Assembly (NCBI RefSeq): GCF_018614195.1
Contig: NZ_JAGGOT010000029.1
Location: 248,001-312,000 of the forward strand
Length of the DNA: 64,000 bases
Direction: 5' to 3'
From: Streptomyces sp. ISL-43
GTDB lineage: Bacteria; Actinomycetota; Actinomycetes; Streptomycetales; Streptomycetaceae
Part shown: in pieces, positions 49,233 to 58,032 of the stretch
Position numbering within the stretch: the first letter of the stretch is position 1
Layout of the letters: the number at the start of each line of letters is the position of its first letter
Position numbers and translations under genes: made by a program
The notes under the pieces: generated by a model
The model's database searches: none
Seen by the model: the letters and a program-made list of their open reading frames with translations, nothing else
What the model was told of the DNA's origin: nothing

Positions 49233-49478
49233 ATGCGCGATCCGCACTCCACGCAGCCGGCGGCCGCCCCCGAGTGCCTGCCGGAGCCGAGCCCCTTGCC
49301 CTGCTGCCCGGTGTGCGACGGCGCCCCGGAGCGCATCTCCTGGCGCCAGCGCCCGGGGGAGCCGGTGGTCCTGGCCTTCGACCCCTGCGGCCACCGGCAC
49401 ACCTCCCCGGCGGCGCCGGTCCTGTCGGTCACGGTGGGCGCCCCGGCGCTCAGGGACTCGGCGCGGGCCCACGCCTGA
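49233..49478 (+). CDS. Small Cys-containing protein (putative zinc-binding)
   Basis: Predicted 81-aa protein with GGGAG six nt before ATG 49233. It contains LPCCPVCDGAPERISW and, 34 residues later, DPCGHRH, so Cys-x2-Cys and Cys-x-His sets could bind one zinc ion. No transmembrane or secretion signal. Upstream lies a palindrome GGACAGG-GG-CCTGTCC (49173-49188). Family not recognised; similar short proteins with CPVC...CGH motifs occur widely in Streptomyces, where they are unannotated. Confidence 0.6.
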   Translation: MRDPHSTQPAAAPECLPEPSPLPCCPVCDGAPERISWRQRPGEPVVLAFDPCGHRHTSPAAPVLSVTVGAPALRDSARAHA

Positions 49479-49537
49479 GCCTGCCGATCCGGCCGGGTCC
49501 GAGCGTGCACGGCGATTGACACTTCGTCAGCGGTGGA

Positions 49538-49569
49538 GGAAGTTATATCGGGACCCCGATATAACTTCC
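49538..49569. promoter_or_regulatory. 32-bp palindromic operator of the TetR-P450 operon
   Basis: Perfect palindrome with 15-bp arms (49538-49552 and 49555-49569) and a 2-bp centre, AT-rich in the arms (GTTATATCGGG). It ends 21 nt before the TetR start codon. The symmetry and location match a TetR-family operator, so the regulator probably represses itself and the downstream P450. Confidence 0.88.
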
Positions 49570-49590
49570 CGGTGAGCTTCGGAGGCCCCG

Positions 49591-50238
49591 TTGACGCCCG
49601 ACAGCACGCCGCAGGCGCCCCGGACCCCGCAGGCGCCCCGCACGCCGCAGGCGCAGCGCAAGTCCGAGACCCGTTCGCGGCTCATCGACGCGGCCGCCGA
49701 GCTCTTCGCCCGCAAGGGTTTCCACGCCGTGTCCGCCGAAGCCCTCGCCGACGCGGCCGGCCGAACCACGGGCGCGCTGTACAGCCACTTCGGTGGCAAG
49801 GAGGGCCTGCTGCTCGCCCTCCTGGAGGTGTGGAAGGAGCGCACCGCCGAGGAGCTGGCCGCCGAGATCGCGGCGGGCGACCCCGCCGACCCCGCCGTGC
49901 ACTTCTCCGCGATGTGGGGGAGCCTCACCCGCCCGCACCCCGAATACGGCGACTCCTGGCTGCTGTTGGAGACGGAGCTGTGGCTGCACGCCGCCCGCGG
50001 TCCCCTCATCGGCGGCCGGCTGGCCCAGCGCTACGCCGAGATCCGGGCCCAGCTCGGCGAAGGACTCGCCGACTGGGCCGAGGCCACCGGCACCCCCCTC
50101 ACCCGCCCGCCCGAGGAGACCGGCGCCCTGGTCCTCGGCCTCCTGCTCGGGCTGTCCATGCAGCACCGCCTCGAACCGCGGGGCGTCCCCGACGCCCTCG
50201 TCGTCGAAGCGCTCGCCACCCTCCTCGGACTGGGCTGA
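49591..50238 (+). CDS. TetR/AcrR-family regulator of the adjacent P450
   Basis: Predicted 215-aa repressor. After a Pro/Gln-rich repeat (TPQAPRTPQAPRTPQAQ), the HTH is SRLIDAAAELFARKGFHAVS followed by LADAAGRTTGALYSHFGGKE. The C-terminal ligand domain is helical (WLLLETELWLHAARGPLIGG). Start is TTG 49591 with GGAGG six nt upstream. It is followed by the P450 gene after 21 nt, and a 32-bp palindrome precedes it. The inducer is likely the P450 substrate, as is common for such pairs. Confidence 0.88.
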   Translation: MTPDSTPQAPRTPQAPRTPQAQRKSETRSRLIDAAAELFARKGFHAVSAEALADAAGRTTGALYSHFGGKEGLLLALLEVWKERTAEELAAEIAAGDPADPAVHFSAMWGSLTRPHPEYGDSWLLLETELWLHAARGPLIGGRLAQRYAEIRAQLGEGLADWAEATGTPLTRPPEETGALVLGLLLGLSMQHRLEPRGVPDALVVEALATLLGLG

Positions 50239-50259
50239 ATCGAACGAAGGGACCGTTCC

Positions 50260-51477
50260 GTGCCACCTACCGGCGACATAGACCTCCTTGAGGACACCTG
50301 GGCCCGTGAGGTCCCGCACGCACAGTTCACCCGGCTGCGCCGAGAGGACCCGGTGCACTGGCACGAAGTGCCCGGCCACCACGACGGCTTCTTCGCCGTC
50401 ACCCGCCACGCCGACGTCAAGGCCGTCAGCCGCGACCCCGAGCTGTGGTCCACCGAACTCGGCTCGTTCATGATCCGGGACCAGGCCCCCGAGTCCCTGG
50501 AGACCCTGCGCCTGGTCCTGCTGGGCATGGACGCCCCGCGCCACTCCCGGTACCGCTCCCTGGTCAGCGCGGGTTTCACCCCCCGGGTCGTACGAAGGCT
50601 CGCGGCCCGGATCCAGGAGCGGGCGGTCTCCCTGGTGGAGAGCGCGGTCACCCCGGGCCGGGACATGGACTTCGTCTCCGAGGTCTCCGCCTGGCTGCCG
50701 ATCCAGACGATCTGCGAGATGGTCGGCGTACCTGAGGAGGACGAGCGGCTGATCTTCGACTGGAGCAACCGGATGGCCGGCGGCCAGGACCCGGAGCTCT
50801 CGGCCGGCAAGCACGACAGCGACCTCGCTGCCGCGGAGATCTACGCCTACTGCGACGCGCTGGCCGACGAGCGGCGGGCCCGTCCCCGCGAGGACATCCT
50901 CTCGACGCTGGTCCACGCGGAGGTCGACGGGGACCGGCTGACGCAGGACGAGATCAACATGTTCTTCGTGCTGCTGTGCGTCGCGGGCAACGAGACCACC
51001 CGCAATCTGCTCTCCGCCACCCTGCTGGCCCTGATCGACCACCCGGCGGCGCGTGCCGAACTGGCCGCGGCCCCGCAGGACGAGTCCCTGTGGACCTCGG
51101 CGACGGAGGAGTTCCTGCGCTGGGGCGGCTCGATCCACAACTTCCGGCGCACCGCGACGCGGGACACCTCGCTGCGCGGGCAGCCCATCGCCGCCGGCCA
51201 GAAGGTGGTCACGTACTACACCTCCGCCAACCGCGACGAGGAGGTCTTCGCCGACCCCTTCACCTTCGACATCCGCCGCACCCCGAACGACCACGTCACC
51301 TTCGGCGGCGGCGGGCCCCATTTCTGCCTCGGCGCAGGCCTCGCCCGCACCCAGATCAAGGCCCTCGTCCGCGAACTGCTGTGCCACCACCCCGACGTGG
51401 CCCTCACCGGCGAAGTCCGCCGACTGCGCTCGGACTTCATCAACGGCATCAAGTACCTCCCGGTGCGCTTCGGCTGA
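50260..51477 (+). CDS. Cytochrome P450 monooxygenase
   Basis: Predicted 405-aa soluble class I P450. The I-helix VLLCVAGNETTRNLLSAT holds the acid-alcohol pair, the K-helix ExxR is EEFLRWGGSIHNFRR, and the haem loop is FGGGGPHFCLGAGLARTQIK with the Cys ligand. Overall pattern (LWSTELGSFMIRD, LVLLGMDAPRHSRYR, NGIKYLPVRF end) is close to bacterial P450s of the CYP125/CYP142-like sterol-oxidising group; the assignment to a subfamily is inference. GTG 50260 has GAAGGG upstream. It is the second gene of the TetR operon; no ferredoxin is adjacent. Confidence 0.88.
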   Translation: MPPTGDIDLLEDTWAREVPHAQFTRLRREDPVHWHEVPGHHDGFFAVTRHADVKAVSRDPELWSTELGSFMIRDQAPESLETLRLVLLGMDAPRHSRYRSLVSAGFTPRVVRRLAARIQERAVSLVESAVTPGRDMDFVSEVSAWLPIQTICEMVGVPEEDERLIFDWSNRMAGGQDPELSAGKHDSDLAAAEIYAYCDALADERRARPREDILSTLVHAEVDGDRLTQDEINMFFVLLCVAGNETTRNLLSATLLALIDHPAARAELAAAPQDESLWTSATEEFLRWGGSIHNFRRTATRDTSLRGQPIAAGQKVVTYYTSANRDEEVFADPFTFDIRRTPNDHVTFGGGGPHFCLGAGLARTQIKALVRELLCHHPDVALTGEVRRLRSDFINGIKYLPVRFG

Positions 51478-51511
51478 GGATCCGGCCTCACCTGCGGGTA
51501 GTCTCGGCCGG

Positions 51512-52999
51512 ATGTGGATGCGCGAGAAGATCTGGAACGAAGCGGGTCCGGCCGAGCGGCGGTTGGCGGGTCTGGCGGTGAATCCGGGCGCGCCGGACCG
51601 CATCCTGCTGCGGATCCTCGCGGACGGCCCGCCGGCCGCGCGGATGGCACTGTGCGGCGACCGGGACCTGCCGGACGCGGTGGTGGACGCGCTGGTCGCC
51701 CACACCGACTGGCGGGCGCGCGCCGTCTTCGCCTCCAGCCCGCACGCCGAGCCCGCGCGTCGGGCCCGGCTGGTGGACGACCCCGAATGGCGCGTCCGGG
51801 CCCACCTCGCCGACGGACCGGGCAGTCACGTGTTGACCTGGCCCCGACCCCTGCCGGACGAGGTCGTCGTCCGGATGATCACCACGTACGAGGGTGAGCT
51901 CCTGAGCGGCCTCTACCGGCAGGTGTCCACCGGGCTCCACCGCCGCATGGCGACCCACGGGGAGGCGAAGGTCCGCCGGTGGGGCGTGGGTACCTGGTCC
52001 ATGCTGCCGGCCGAGGTGCGGGCCTCGCTGCTCGCCGACCCCGACCCGGAGGTGCGCGAGACCGCCGCCCGGCACGTGCGGCGAGAGCGAGACGACCCGA
52101 ACTGGGTGGAGCGGGAGCTTCCGGAGCATCCGTGCCACATGCGCACCGACCTGCTGATGCATGGCGCTCTGAGTCGCGCCGTCATCGACTCCGTCCTCAC
52201 CGCCCCGGTCGGCGAGGAGGACCGGGCGATGATCGCGGACAACCCGAGCCTGCCGCCCGACGTCGTGGTCCTGCTGGCCGCCGACCCGGACTCCAAGGTC
52301 CGTGAGTGCATCGCCCGCCGCGCCGACCTCGGTCCCGCCGAGCGGGGGGCACTCGCCGTCGACCCCGACCCGGAGGTCCGCCTCATCCTGTCCACGCACC
52401 CCGCGTTGACCGAGTCCGAGCGTGCCGCGATCGACTACGAGGTGCCGGAGGGTGGTGACTTCGGGCTGTGCTACCAGCCGTCCCCGCCGCGCGACCCCGC
52501 TGCCCTCCGGGGCGACGCCCTCTCCGCCCACCCGCTGCTGCGCCGCCGCGCGGCCGGCGACCAGCTCCTGCCGCCGGACCTCGTCGACCTGCTCGCCGCC
52601 GACCCGGACCTCGGCGTACGGGTCACCCTGGCGCAGAACCACCCCGACGCGTCGGCCCCGTTGCTGCTGCGCGGCTTCCTGGAGTACACCGGCCTCTGCC
52701 GCGCCGACCTGCTCACCCGCCCGCACTTCCCGACCGTAGGCCTGGCCGCTTACGCCGATCACGAGGACCCGGCCGTACGGGCCCTCGTGGCCCGGGATCC
52801 CGAGGCGGATCCGGATCTCGTCGACCGGCTCACCCGCGATCCGGATCCGGCGGTGCGGGCCGCACTGGCCCGGCATCCGAATCTGCCCGCGGCCCGTATC
52901 GCCGAGCTGTTGGACGAGGAGGAACTGGCCCGGCACGCCGCGGCGAATCCGGCGCTGGATCCGGCCCTCATGGAGGAGCTCGTCAACGCCACCTGCTAA
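51512..52999 (+). CDS. Leucine-rich-variant (LRV/HEAT-like) repeat protein
   Basis: Predicted 495-aa soluble alpha-solenoid. About 15 imperfect repeats of some 24 residues share the pattern LAADPDPEVRxxxARHP (for example LAVDPDPEVRLILSTHP, LVARDPEADPDLVDRLTRDP, LARHPNLPAARIAELL). LRV proteins are stacked two-helix repeats used for protein binding; similar proteins are common and uncharacterised in Streptomyces. ATG 51512 or ATG 51518 could be the start; neither has a good ribosome site. It follows the P450 by 34 nt but need not share its promoter. Confidence 0.75.
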   Translation: MWMREKIWNEAGPAERRLAGLAVNPGAPDRILLRILADGPPAARMALCGDRDLPDAVVDALVAHTDWRARAVFASSPHAEPARRARLVDDPEWRVRAHLADGPGSHVLTWPRPLPDEVVVRMITTYEGELLSGLYRQVSTGLHRRMATHGEAKVRRWGVGTWSMLPAEVRASLLADPDPEVRETAARHVRRERDDPNWVERELPEHPCHMRTDLLMHGALSRAVIDSVLTAPVGEEDRAMIADNPSLPPDVVVLLAADPDSKVRECIARRADLGPAERGALAVDPDPEVRLILSTHPALTESERAAIDYEVPEGGDFGLCYQPSPPRDPAALRGDALSAHPLLRRRAAGDQLLPPDLVDLLAADPDLGVRVTLAQNHPDASAPLLLRGFLEYTGLCRADLLTRPHFPTVGLAAYADHEDPAVRALVARDPEADPDLVDRLTRDPDPAVRAALARHPNLPAARIAELLDEEELARHAAANPALDPALMEELVNATC

Positions 53000-53009
53000 T
53001 TGCTGCTCA

Positions 53010-53043
53010 AAGATGCTTGATGACAAGCCACTTCAAGCATCTT
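53010..53043. promoter_or_regulatory. 34-bp inverted repeat upstream of the GH31 gene
   Basis: AAGATGCTTGA (53010-53020) and TCAAGCATCTT (53033-53043) form perfect 11-bp arms; inside, GCTTG-ATGA-CAAGC is a second, nested inverted repeat. The element is AT-richer than its surroundings, begins 11 nt after the LRV gene and ends 88 nt before the GH31 start. It may be a LacI/GntR-type operator for GH31 or a terminator of the LRV gene; lack of GC-rich stem favours operator. Confidence 0.6.
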
Positions 53044-53130
53044 CCTTCATATGGGGCCTCCGGAGCGCTATGTTGCCCGGTGCATGCCAAAAGGTGTGTC
53101 CGCGATCCGGACCGCACGAGGAGCCGCCCC

Positions 53131-56100
53131 ATGAGACTCATCAGCATCCGCAGGAGCCCACGGCGGCGGCGCGGCCCCGCGGCCGCGCTGCTCGCCGCCG
53201 CCCTCGCCGTGGCCGGCCTGGCCGCCGCCGGACCGATCGCCTCGGCGGCCGCCGCCGGAGCCGCGGCCTCCGCGGCCGCCCCGGCCCCCTCCACCGCGGG
53301 CAACGTCACCGGCTTCACCCAGTCGGGGAACACCTTCACCGCCACCACGTCCAGCGGCGCGAAGGCCCGCGTGGTCGTCGCCCGCGCCGACATCTTCAGG
53401 CTGTGGCTCTCGCCCGACGGTGCCTTCACCAACGACCCGGCCGGCAAGGACCTCGCCCCCACCACCGACTTCGGCTCCGTCAGCGCGGGCTGGACCGACG
53501 CGGGCACGTACTACCGGATCACCACCGGGTCCCTGTCCATCCGGGTCAACAAGACACCCCTGCAGTTCTCTGTCTACCGGGCCGACAACTCCACCCTCGT
53601 CTGGCAGGAGTCGCAGCCCACCTCCTGGACCGGCAGCCAGACCACCCAGCACCTGGCGCGCGGCGCGGACGAACAGTTCTACGGAACGGGCCTGCGCCTG
53701 GGCGAATGGGCGCTGCGCGGCAAGACCGTCCCGGTCGCCGTCGACAACAAGTGGCGCGAGAACAACAACGCCAGCCCCGCGCCCTTCTACATGTCCACCA
53801 ACGGCTACGGCGTGATGCGCAACACCTGGGCCCCGGGTTCGTACGGCTTCAACGCCCCCAGCACCCTCACCCACGACGAAAAGCGCTTCGACGCCTGGTA
53901 CTTCACCGGGGACTCCCTCAAGTCCGTCCTCGACGCCTATACCGACGTCAGCGGCAAACCCTTCATGGCCCCCTCGTGGGGCTTCGAGCTCGGCAACGCC
54001 GACTGCTTCAACGCCTCCAACCCGGACTACCAGGGCGACCACAACCGGCTGCGCCACCAGACCACCCCGGACGTGGTCGGCTACGCCGCCGACGCCCGCG
54101 CCGCCGACATGCCCTCGGGCTGGTTCCTGCCCAACGACGGCTACGGCTGCGGTTACACGGCGCCCCTGAAGTCCACGGTCGACGCGCTCAAGGCCAAGGG
54201 CTTCCAGACCGGCCTGTGGACCTCGACGGGCCTCGGCTCCATCAACGACGAGGTGGGGGTGGCCGGTTCCCGTGGTGTGAAGACCGACGTCGCCTGGATC
54301 GGCGGCGGCTACAAAACGGCGTTCAGCGGAGTCCAGCAGGCCGTCGACGGCATCGAGAAGAACTCCGATGCCCGCCGCTACGTCTGGACCGTCGACGGCT
54401 GGGCCGGCACCCAGCGCAACGCCGTCGTCTGGACCGGCGACACCAACGGCACCTGGGACGACATGCGCTGGCACGTCCCGGCCATCGCGGGGGCCGGCCT
54501 CTCCGGCCTCAACTACGCCTCCGGCGACATCGACGGCATCTTCGCCGGCAGCCCGAAGACCTATGCCCGCGACCTGCAGTGGAAGGCCTTCACTCCGGCC
54601 TTCATGACCATGTCGGGCTGGGGCGCGACCGGCCCCACCGCCGGCTATCAGGACAAGCAGCCCTGGCGGTTCGCGGAACCGTACCTCTCCATCAACCGCA
54701 AGTACCTCCAGCTGAAGATGCGGCTCATGCCGTACCTGTACACCATGAGCCGGACCGCCAACGAGACGGGCGTCCCGAGCACCCGCGCGATGGTCCTGGA
54801 GTACCCCGAAGACCCGGTGGCGCGCGGCAACCTGACCAGCGGCCAGTTCATGGCCGGCGACTCCTTCCTCGTCGCGCCGGTCGTCTCCGACACCTCCGTA
54901 CGGGACGGTATCTACCTGCCCGCCGGCACCTGGACGGACTACTGGACGGGCAAGACGTACGCCGGACCGGGCTGGCTCAACGGCTACCAGGCTCCGTTGG
55001 ACACCCTGCCCCTCTTCGTCAAGGGCGGCGCGATCGTCCCGATGTGGCCGCAGATGAACTACACGGGGGAGAAGCCCCTCTCCACCCTCACCTACGACAT
55101 CCACCCGCGCGGCAACTCCTCCTTCAGCCTCTACGAGGACGACGGCATCACCCGCGCCCACCAGTCGGGCGCGTTCGCCCGCCAGCAGGTCGACGTCACC
55201 GCCCCCGCCACCGGCTCCGGCACGGTCACCGTCTCCGTCGGCGCCCCGACGGGCGGCTACACCGGCAAACCGGCCTCCCGCGGCTACGAGTTCACCCTGC
55301 ACGTGGCCACCGCCCCCGGTGCGGTCACCGCCGACGGCACGACGCTCACCCGACTGACCAGCAAGGCCGCGTACGACGCGGCGGCGACCGGATGGTTCTT
55401 CGACGCCGCCGACCGCGGCGGCGTCCTGTGGACCAAGACGGGTACGAAGTCGGGCGCGTTCAGCGTCACGGCCACCGGCACCTCCGTCCCGGCCGCCGAC
55501 CCTGTTCCGGCCACCTCCAGCCCCATCCCGCAGTCGGCCTGGACCCTGGTCTCGGCCGACAGCCAGGAGACCGCCGCCGAGGACGGCGCCGCCCGCAACG
55601 CCTTCGACGGCAACACGGCGACCATGTGGCACACCGCCTGGTCGTCCGGCACGCCGGCCGCGCTGCCGCACGAGGTCCAGATCGACCTCGGCGCCCGCTA
55701 CACGGTGGACGGCCTCGGCTACCTGCCCCGCCAGGACGGCGGCGTCAACGGCCGGATCGGCGGCTACGAGGTGTACGTCTCGGACACCACCACCGACTGG
55801 GGATCGCCGGCGGCGACCGGCACCTTCGCCGACACCCCGTCCCTCAAGTCCGTCTCCCTGGCGGCGAAGACGGGCCGCTACCTCCGCCTGCGAGCACTCA
55901 CCGAGGCCGGCGGCCGCGGCCCCTGGAGCAGCGCGGCCGAGATCACCCTCACCGGCCGCCCCACGCCGCTTCCGGCTGCCGCGACCCTGGTCAACGGGGC
56001 GTCGTCCACCTGCCTGGACCTCCCGGGGAGCGCCACCACCCCGGGTACCCAGCCCACCCTCTACAGCTGCCACGGCGGCCCGAACCAGCGCTGGACCCTG

Positions 56101-56343
56101 CAGGGCGACGGCCGTCTTACCGGACTGAACGGAGTCTGCCTGGACGCGGCGACGGCCTCGGCCGTCGCCGTCCAGACCTGCAACGGCGGCTCCGGCCAGA
56201 GCTGGCAGACCGGACCGGACGGCAGCCTGCGCAACGCCGGCCAGTGCCTGACCCCGGCCGGCTCCGCCACCGCCAACGGCACCAGACTCACCCGCGTCGC
56301 CTGTGCCGGCACCGCGGCACAGCGCTGGACCTTCACTCCCTGA
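53131..56343 (+). CDS. Secreted GH31 glycosidase with F5/8C and ricin-B modules
   Basis: Predicted 1070-aa exported enzyme. The Sec signal (RRGPAAALLAAALAVAGLAA) ends in an Ala-rich stretch. The GH31 catalytic region spans about residues 50-760: the likely nucleophile is Asp386 in VKTDVAWIGGGY and the acid/base Asp437 in VVWTGDTNGTWDDMRW; DUF5110-like sequence (LSTLTYDIHPRGNSSFSLYE) follows. A discoidin/F5-8C module covers about 800-950 (AFDGNTATMWHTAW) and a ricin-B lectin with QxW repeats (NQRWTLQ, GQSWQTG, AQRWTFTP) ends the protein. GH31 acts on alpha-glucosides or alpha-xylosides; the substrate is not clear. GAGGAG precedes ATG 53131. Confidence 0.87.
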   Translation: MRLISIRRSPRRRRGPAAALLAAALAVAGLAAAGPIASAAAAGAAASAAAPAPSTAGNVTGFTQSGNTFTATTSSGAKARVVVARADIFRLWLSPDGAFTNDPAGKDLAPTTDFGSVSAGWTDAGTYYRITTGSLSIRVNKTPLQFSVYRADNSTLVWQESQPTSWTGSQTTQHLARGADEQFYGTGLRLGEWALRGKTVPVAVDNKWRENNNASPAPFYMSTNGYGVMRNTWAPGSYGFNAPSTLTHDEKRFDAWYFTGDSLKSVLDAYTDVSGKPFMAPSWGFELGNADCFNASNPDYQGDHNRLRHQTTPDVVGYAADARAADMPSGWFLPNDGYGCGYTAPLKSTVDALKAKGFQTGLWTSTGLGSINDEVGVAGSRGVKTDVAWIGGGYKTAFSGVQQAVDGIEKNSDARRYVWTVDGWAGTQRNAVVWTGDTNGTWDDMRWHVPAIAGAGLSGLNYASGDIDGIFAGSPKTYARDLQWKAFTPAFMTMSGWGATGPTAGYQDKQPWRFAEPYLSINRKYLQLKMRLMPYLYTMSRTANETGVPSTRAMVLEYPEDPVARGNLTSGQFMAGDSFLVAPVVSDTSVRDGIYLPAGTWTDYWTGKTYAGPGWLNGYQAPLDTLPLFVKGGAIVPMWPQMNYTGEKPLSTLTYDIHPRGNSSFSLYEDDGITRAHQSGAFARQQVDVTAPATGSGTVTVSVGAPTGGYTGKPASRGYEFTLHVATAPGAVTADGTTLTRLTSKAAYDAAATGWFFDAADRGGVLWTKTGTKSGAFSVTATGTSVPAADPVPATSSPIPQSAWTLVSADSQETAAEDGAARNAFDGNTATMWHTAWSSGTPAALPHEVQIDLGARYTVDGLGYLPRQDGGVNGRIGGYEVYVSDTTTDWGSPAATGTFADTPSLKSVSLAAKTGRYLRLRALTEAGGRGPWSSAAEITLTGRPTPLPAAATLVNGASSTCLDLPGSATTPGTQPTLYSCHGGPNQRWTLQGDGRLTGLNGVCLDAATASAVAVQTCNGGSGQSWQTGPDGSLRNAGQCLTPAGSATANGTRLTRVACAGTAAQRWTFTP

Positions 56344-56373
56344 CGCCCCTAGCACCGCCCGACACCCTTCACC

Positions 56374-56406
56374 GAGCCCGGCCCGGCATCCCGCCGGGCC
56401 GGGCTC
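56374..56406 (+). terminator. Terminator of the GH31 gene
   Basis: Perfect 14-bp GC stem (56374-56387 with 56393-56406) with a 5-nt loop, 31 nt after the GH31 stop and followed by GCCCTTCT. Confidence 0.8.
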
Positions 56407-56480
56407 GCCCTTCTCCGACCACCCCCGTGACCGGGGATATCGTGGGAGTCCCGATCCTCGGACCGTTCTGAAAGGTGCTC

Positions 56481-57401
56481 ATGCCCACCGGGACTTCGAC
56501 ATCTCAGAAAATGCACGCCGACGAACCGGACATCGACACGTCCCTCGTGCGCCGGCTGATCGCCGGGCAGTTCCCACGATGGGCGGACCTCCCCGTCGAG
56601 CGGGTCGACTCGGTCGGCACGTCCAACTCCATGTACAGGCTGGGCGAGGACATGGTCGTACGCCTCCCTCGCACGGAGGGCGCCGCCAGTGACATAGGGA
56701 CGGAGCACATCTGGCTGCCGCGGCTCGCCCCGGTGCTCCCGGCCGCGGTTCCCGTCCCCGTGGGCATGGGGCGGCCCGCCGAGGGCTATCCGTGGTCCTG
56801 GTCCGTCTACGGATGGCTCCCCGGCGCGAATCCGGCGGCCGGACGGATCGCCGAACCAGAGCTGCTCGCACGGGACTTGGCGGAGTTCATCACCGCGCTG
56901 CACCGGGTTGATCCGCTGGATGCGCCGCCGGCCTACCGCGGTGAGACCCTGGCCGCGCGGGACGAGGCCACCCGCGCCGTGATCGCCGAACTGGGCGCGA
57001 GCGCCGACATCGACGCCGGAGCGGCCACCGCCGTATGGGAGGAGGCCCTGCGGGCCCCGACGCCGAGCGGTCCGCCGGTCTGGATCCACGCGGACCTGCA
57101 GCCGGGGAACATGCTGCTGGCCGACGACCGGCTCGCGGCCGTCATCGACTTCGGCTGCGCGGGTCTCGGTGACCCCGCCGTCGACCTGATCGCCGCCTGG
57201 TACGTGCTCCCGGCCGCCGCGCGGCCCGCATTCCGGGCCGCCCTGGGCGTGGATGACGCGACCTGGACGCGCGGACGCGGCTGGGCCCTGTCGATCGCGC
57301 TCCCCGAACTGGGCTACTACCGCGAGACGAACCCGGTCATGGCGGGCAACGCCCGCCACGTCATCCGCGAACTCCTCGACTCCCGCCCGGCGCACGGCTG
57401 A
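56481..57401 (+). CDS. Aminoglycoside phosphotransferase-family kinase
   Basis: Predicted 306-aa small-molecule kinase. The Brenner motif is VWIHADLQPGNMLLADD and the DFG-like metal site is AVIDFGCAGLGDPAVDLIAA; the N-lobe includes SMYRLGEDMVVRLPRTEGA with the ATP-binding Lys position replaced by Arg. This clade occurs widely in actinobacteria and is annotated as aminoglycoside phosphotransferase, but most members have unknown substrates. ATG 56481 has AAAGG nearby; ATG 56511 (HADEPDIDTSLV) is an alternative start used by similar proteins. No antibiotic cluster lies next to it. Confidence 0.82.
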   Translation: MPTGTSTSQKMHADEPDIDTSLVRRLIAGQFPRWADLPVERVDSVGTSNSMYRLGEDMVVRLPRTEGAASDIGTEHIWLPRLAPVLPAAVPVPVGMGRPAEGYPWSWSVYGWLPGANPAAGRIAEPELLARDLAEFITALHRVDPLDAPPAYRGETLAARDEATRAVIAELGASADIDAGAATAVWEEALRAPTPSGPPVWIHADLQPGNMLLADDRLAAVIDFGCAGLGDPAVDLIAAWYVLPAAARPAFRAALGVDDATWTRGRGWALSIALPELGYYRETNPVMAGNARHVIRELLDSRPAHG

Positions 57402-57455
57402 ACCGGGCCGGCCGGGGGATGGATCTTGTCGGTGCCGGTTGCGAGGATGGGTGGC

Positions 57456-57845
57456 ATGACACCTTTACTCCTGACCGACATCGACCGTGCCGTCCGCAGC
57501 AGTTGGAGCGAGCAGACGTGCACCCCCGAGTACCGCGACCGGTGGACCCGGGAGAATCCGGCCCGTGACCAGTGCGGTGTGACCGCCCTGGTGCTCCACG
57601 ACCTTCTGGGCGGCGAGCTGATCCGCGGCGAAGTCCTCGTCGACGGAGAGCGCGTGGACTACCACTGGTGGAACCGTCTGGGCATGGGCATAGAGATCGA
57701 CCTCACCCGGGAGCAGTTCGGCCCGGAGGAGAAGATCACCGAGGGCGTCGTCGTCCCCCGCCCCCCGGACAGCGACTTGCGCCGCCTGCGCACGGAGTAC
57801 GAGATCCTGCGCGACCAGGTGATGGCCAAGCTCGACGCGCGCTAG
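57456..57845 (+). CDS. YunG-like protein
   Basis: Predicted 129-aa protein of the YunG family, function unknown. It contains RSSWSEQTCTPEYRDRW, NPARDQCGVTALVLHDLLGG and VDYHWWNRLGMGIEIDLTRE, a set of Cys, His and Trp residues reminiscent of a papain-like or transglutaminase-like fold. ATG 57456 has GAGGA nine nt upstream. It follows the kinase gene by 54 nt. A hairpin lies 59 nt after its stop. Confidence 0.75.
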   Translation: MTPLLLTDIDRAVRSSWSEQTCTPEYRDRWTRENPARDQCGVTALVLHDLLGGELIRGEVLVDGERVDYHWWNRLGMGIEIDLTREQFGPEEKITEGVVVPRPPDSDLRRLRTEYEILRDQVMAKLDAR

Positions 57846-57855
57846 CGGCACGGCA

Positions 57856-57879
57856 GCGCCGGAGCGCCGGAGCGCCGGA
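57856..57879. repeat. Three 8-bp tandem repeats (GCGCCGGA)
   Basis: GCGCCGGA is repeated three times (57856-57863, 57864-57871, 57872-57879) directly after the YunG-like gene. Short and GC-rich, with no assigned role. Confidence 0.6.
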
Positions 57880-57903
57880 GCGTCGCAATGCCGGCGGGTC
57901 GGC

Positions 57904-57937
57904 ACCCGTTCCTGTCCTCGCGATGACGGGAACGGGT
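57904..57937 (+). terminator. Hairpin between the YunG-like and LysR genes
   Basis: Perfect 9-bp arms (57904-57912 and 57929-57937) extended by a mismatch and GTC/GAC pairing. It lies 59 nt beyond the YunG-like stop and about 95 nt before the LysR start, consistent with a terminator insulating the two. Confidence 0.5.
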
Positions 57938-58032
57938 TGCCGCCCTGGGCCGTGAGTTGATCTTCGGGCAGGGCGGTCACCCAAGTCAATCCTCCACTTT
58001 TCTGGTAACCCCTCAGTGATAGCTTGGGGCTT

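Noticed and set aside
49169..49519. A 116-codon frame with a good GGAGG site overlapping the small Cys protein gene
   Set aside because: The translation is low-complexity Pro/Arg/Gly and lacks the Cys/His pattern; the frame from 49233 has coding bias and its own ribosome site.
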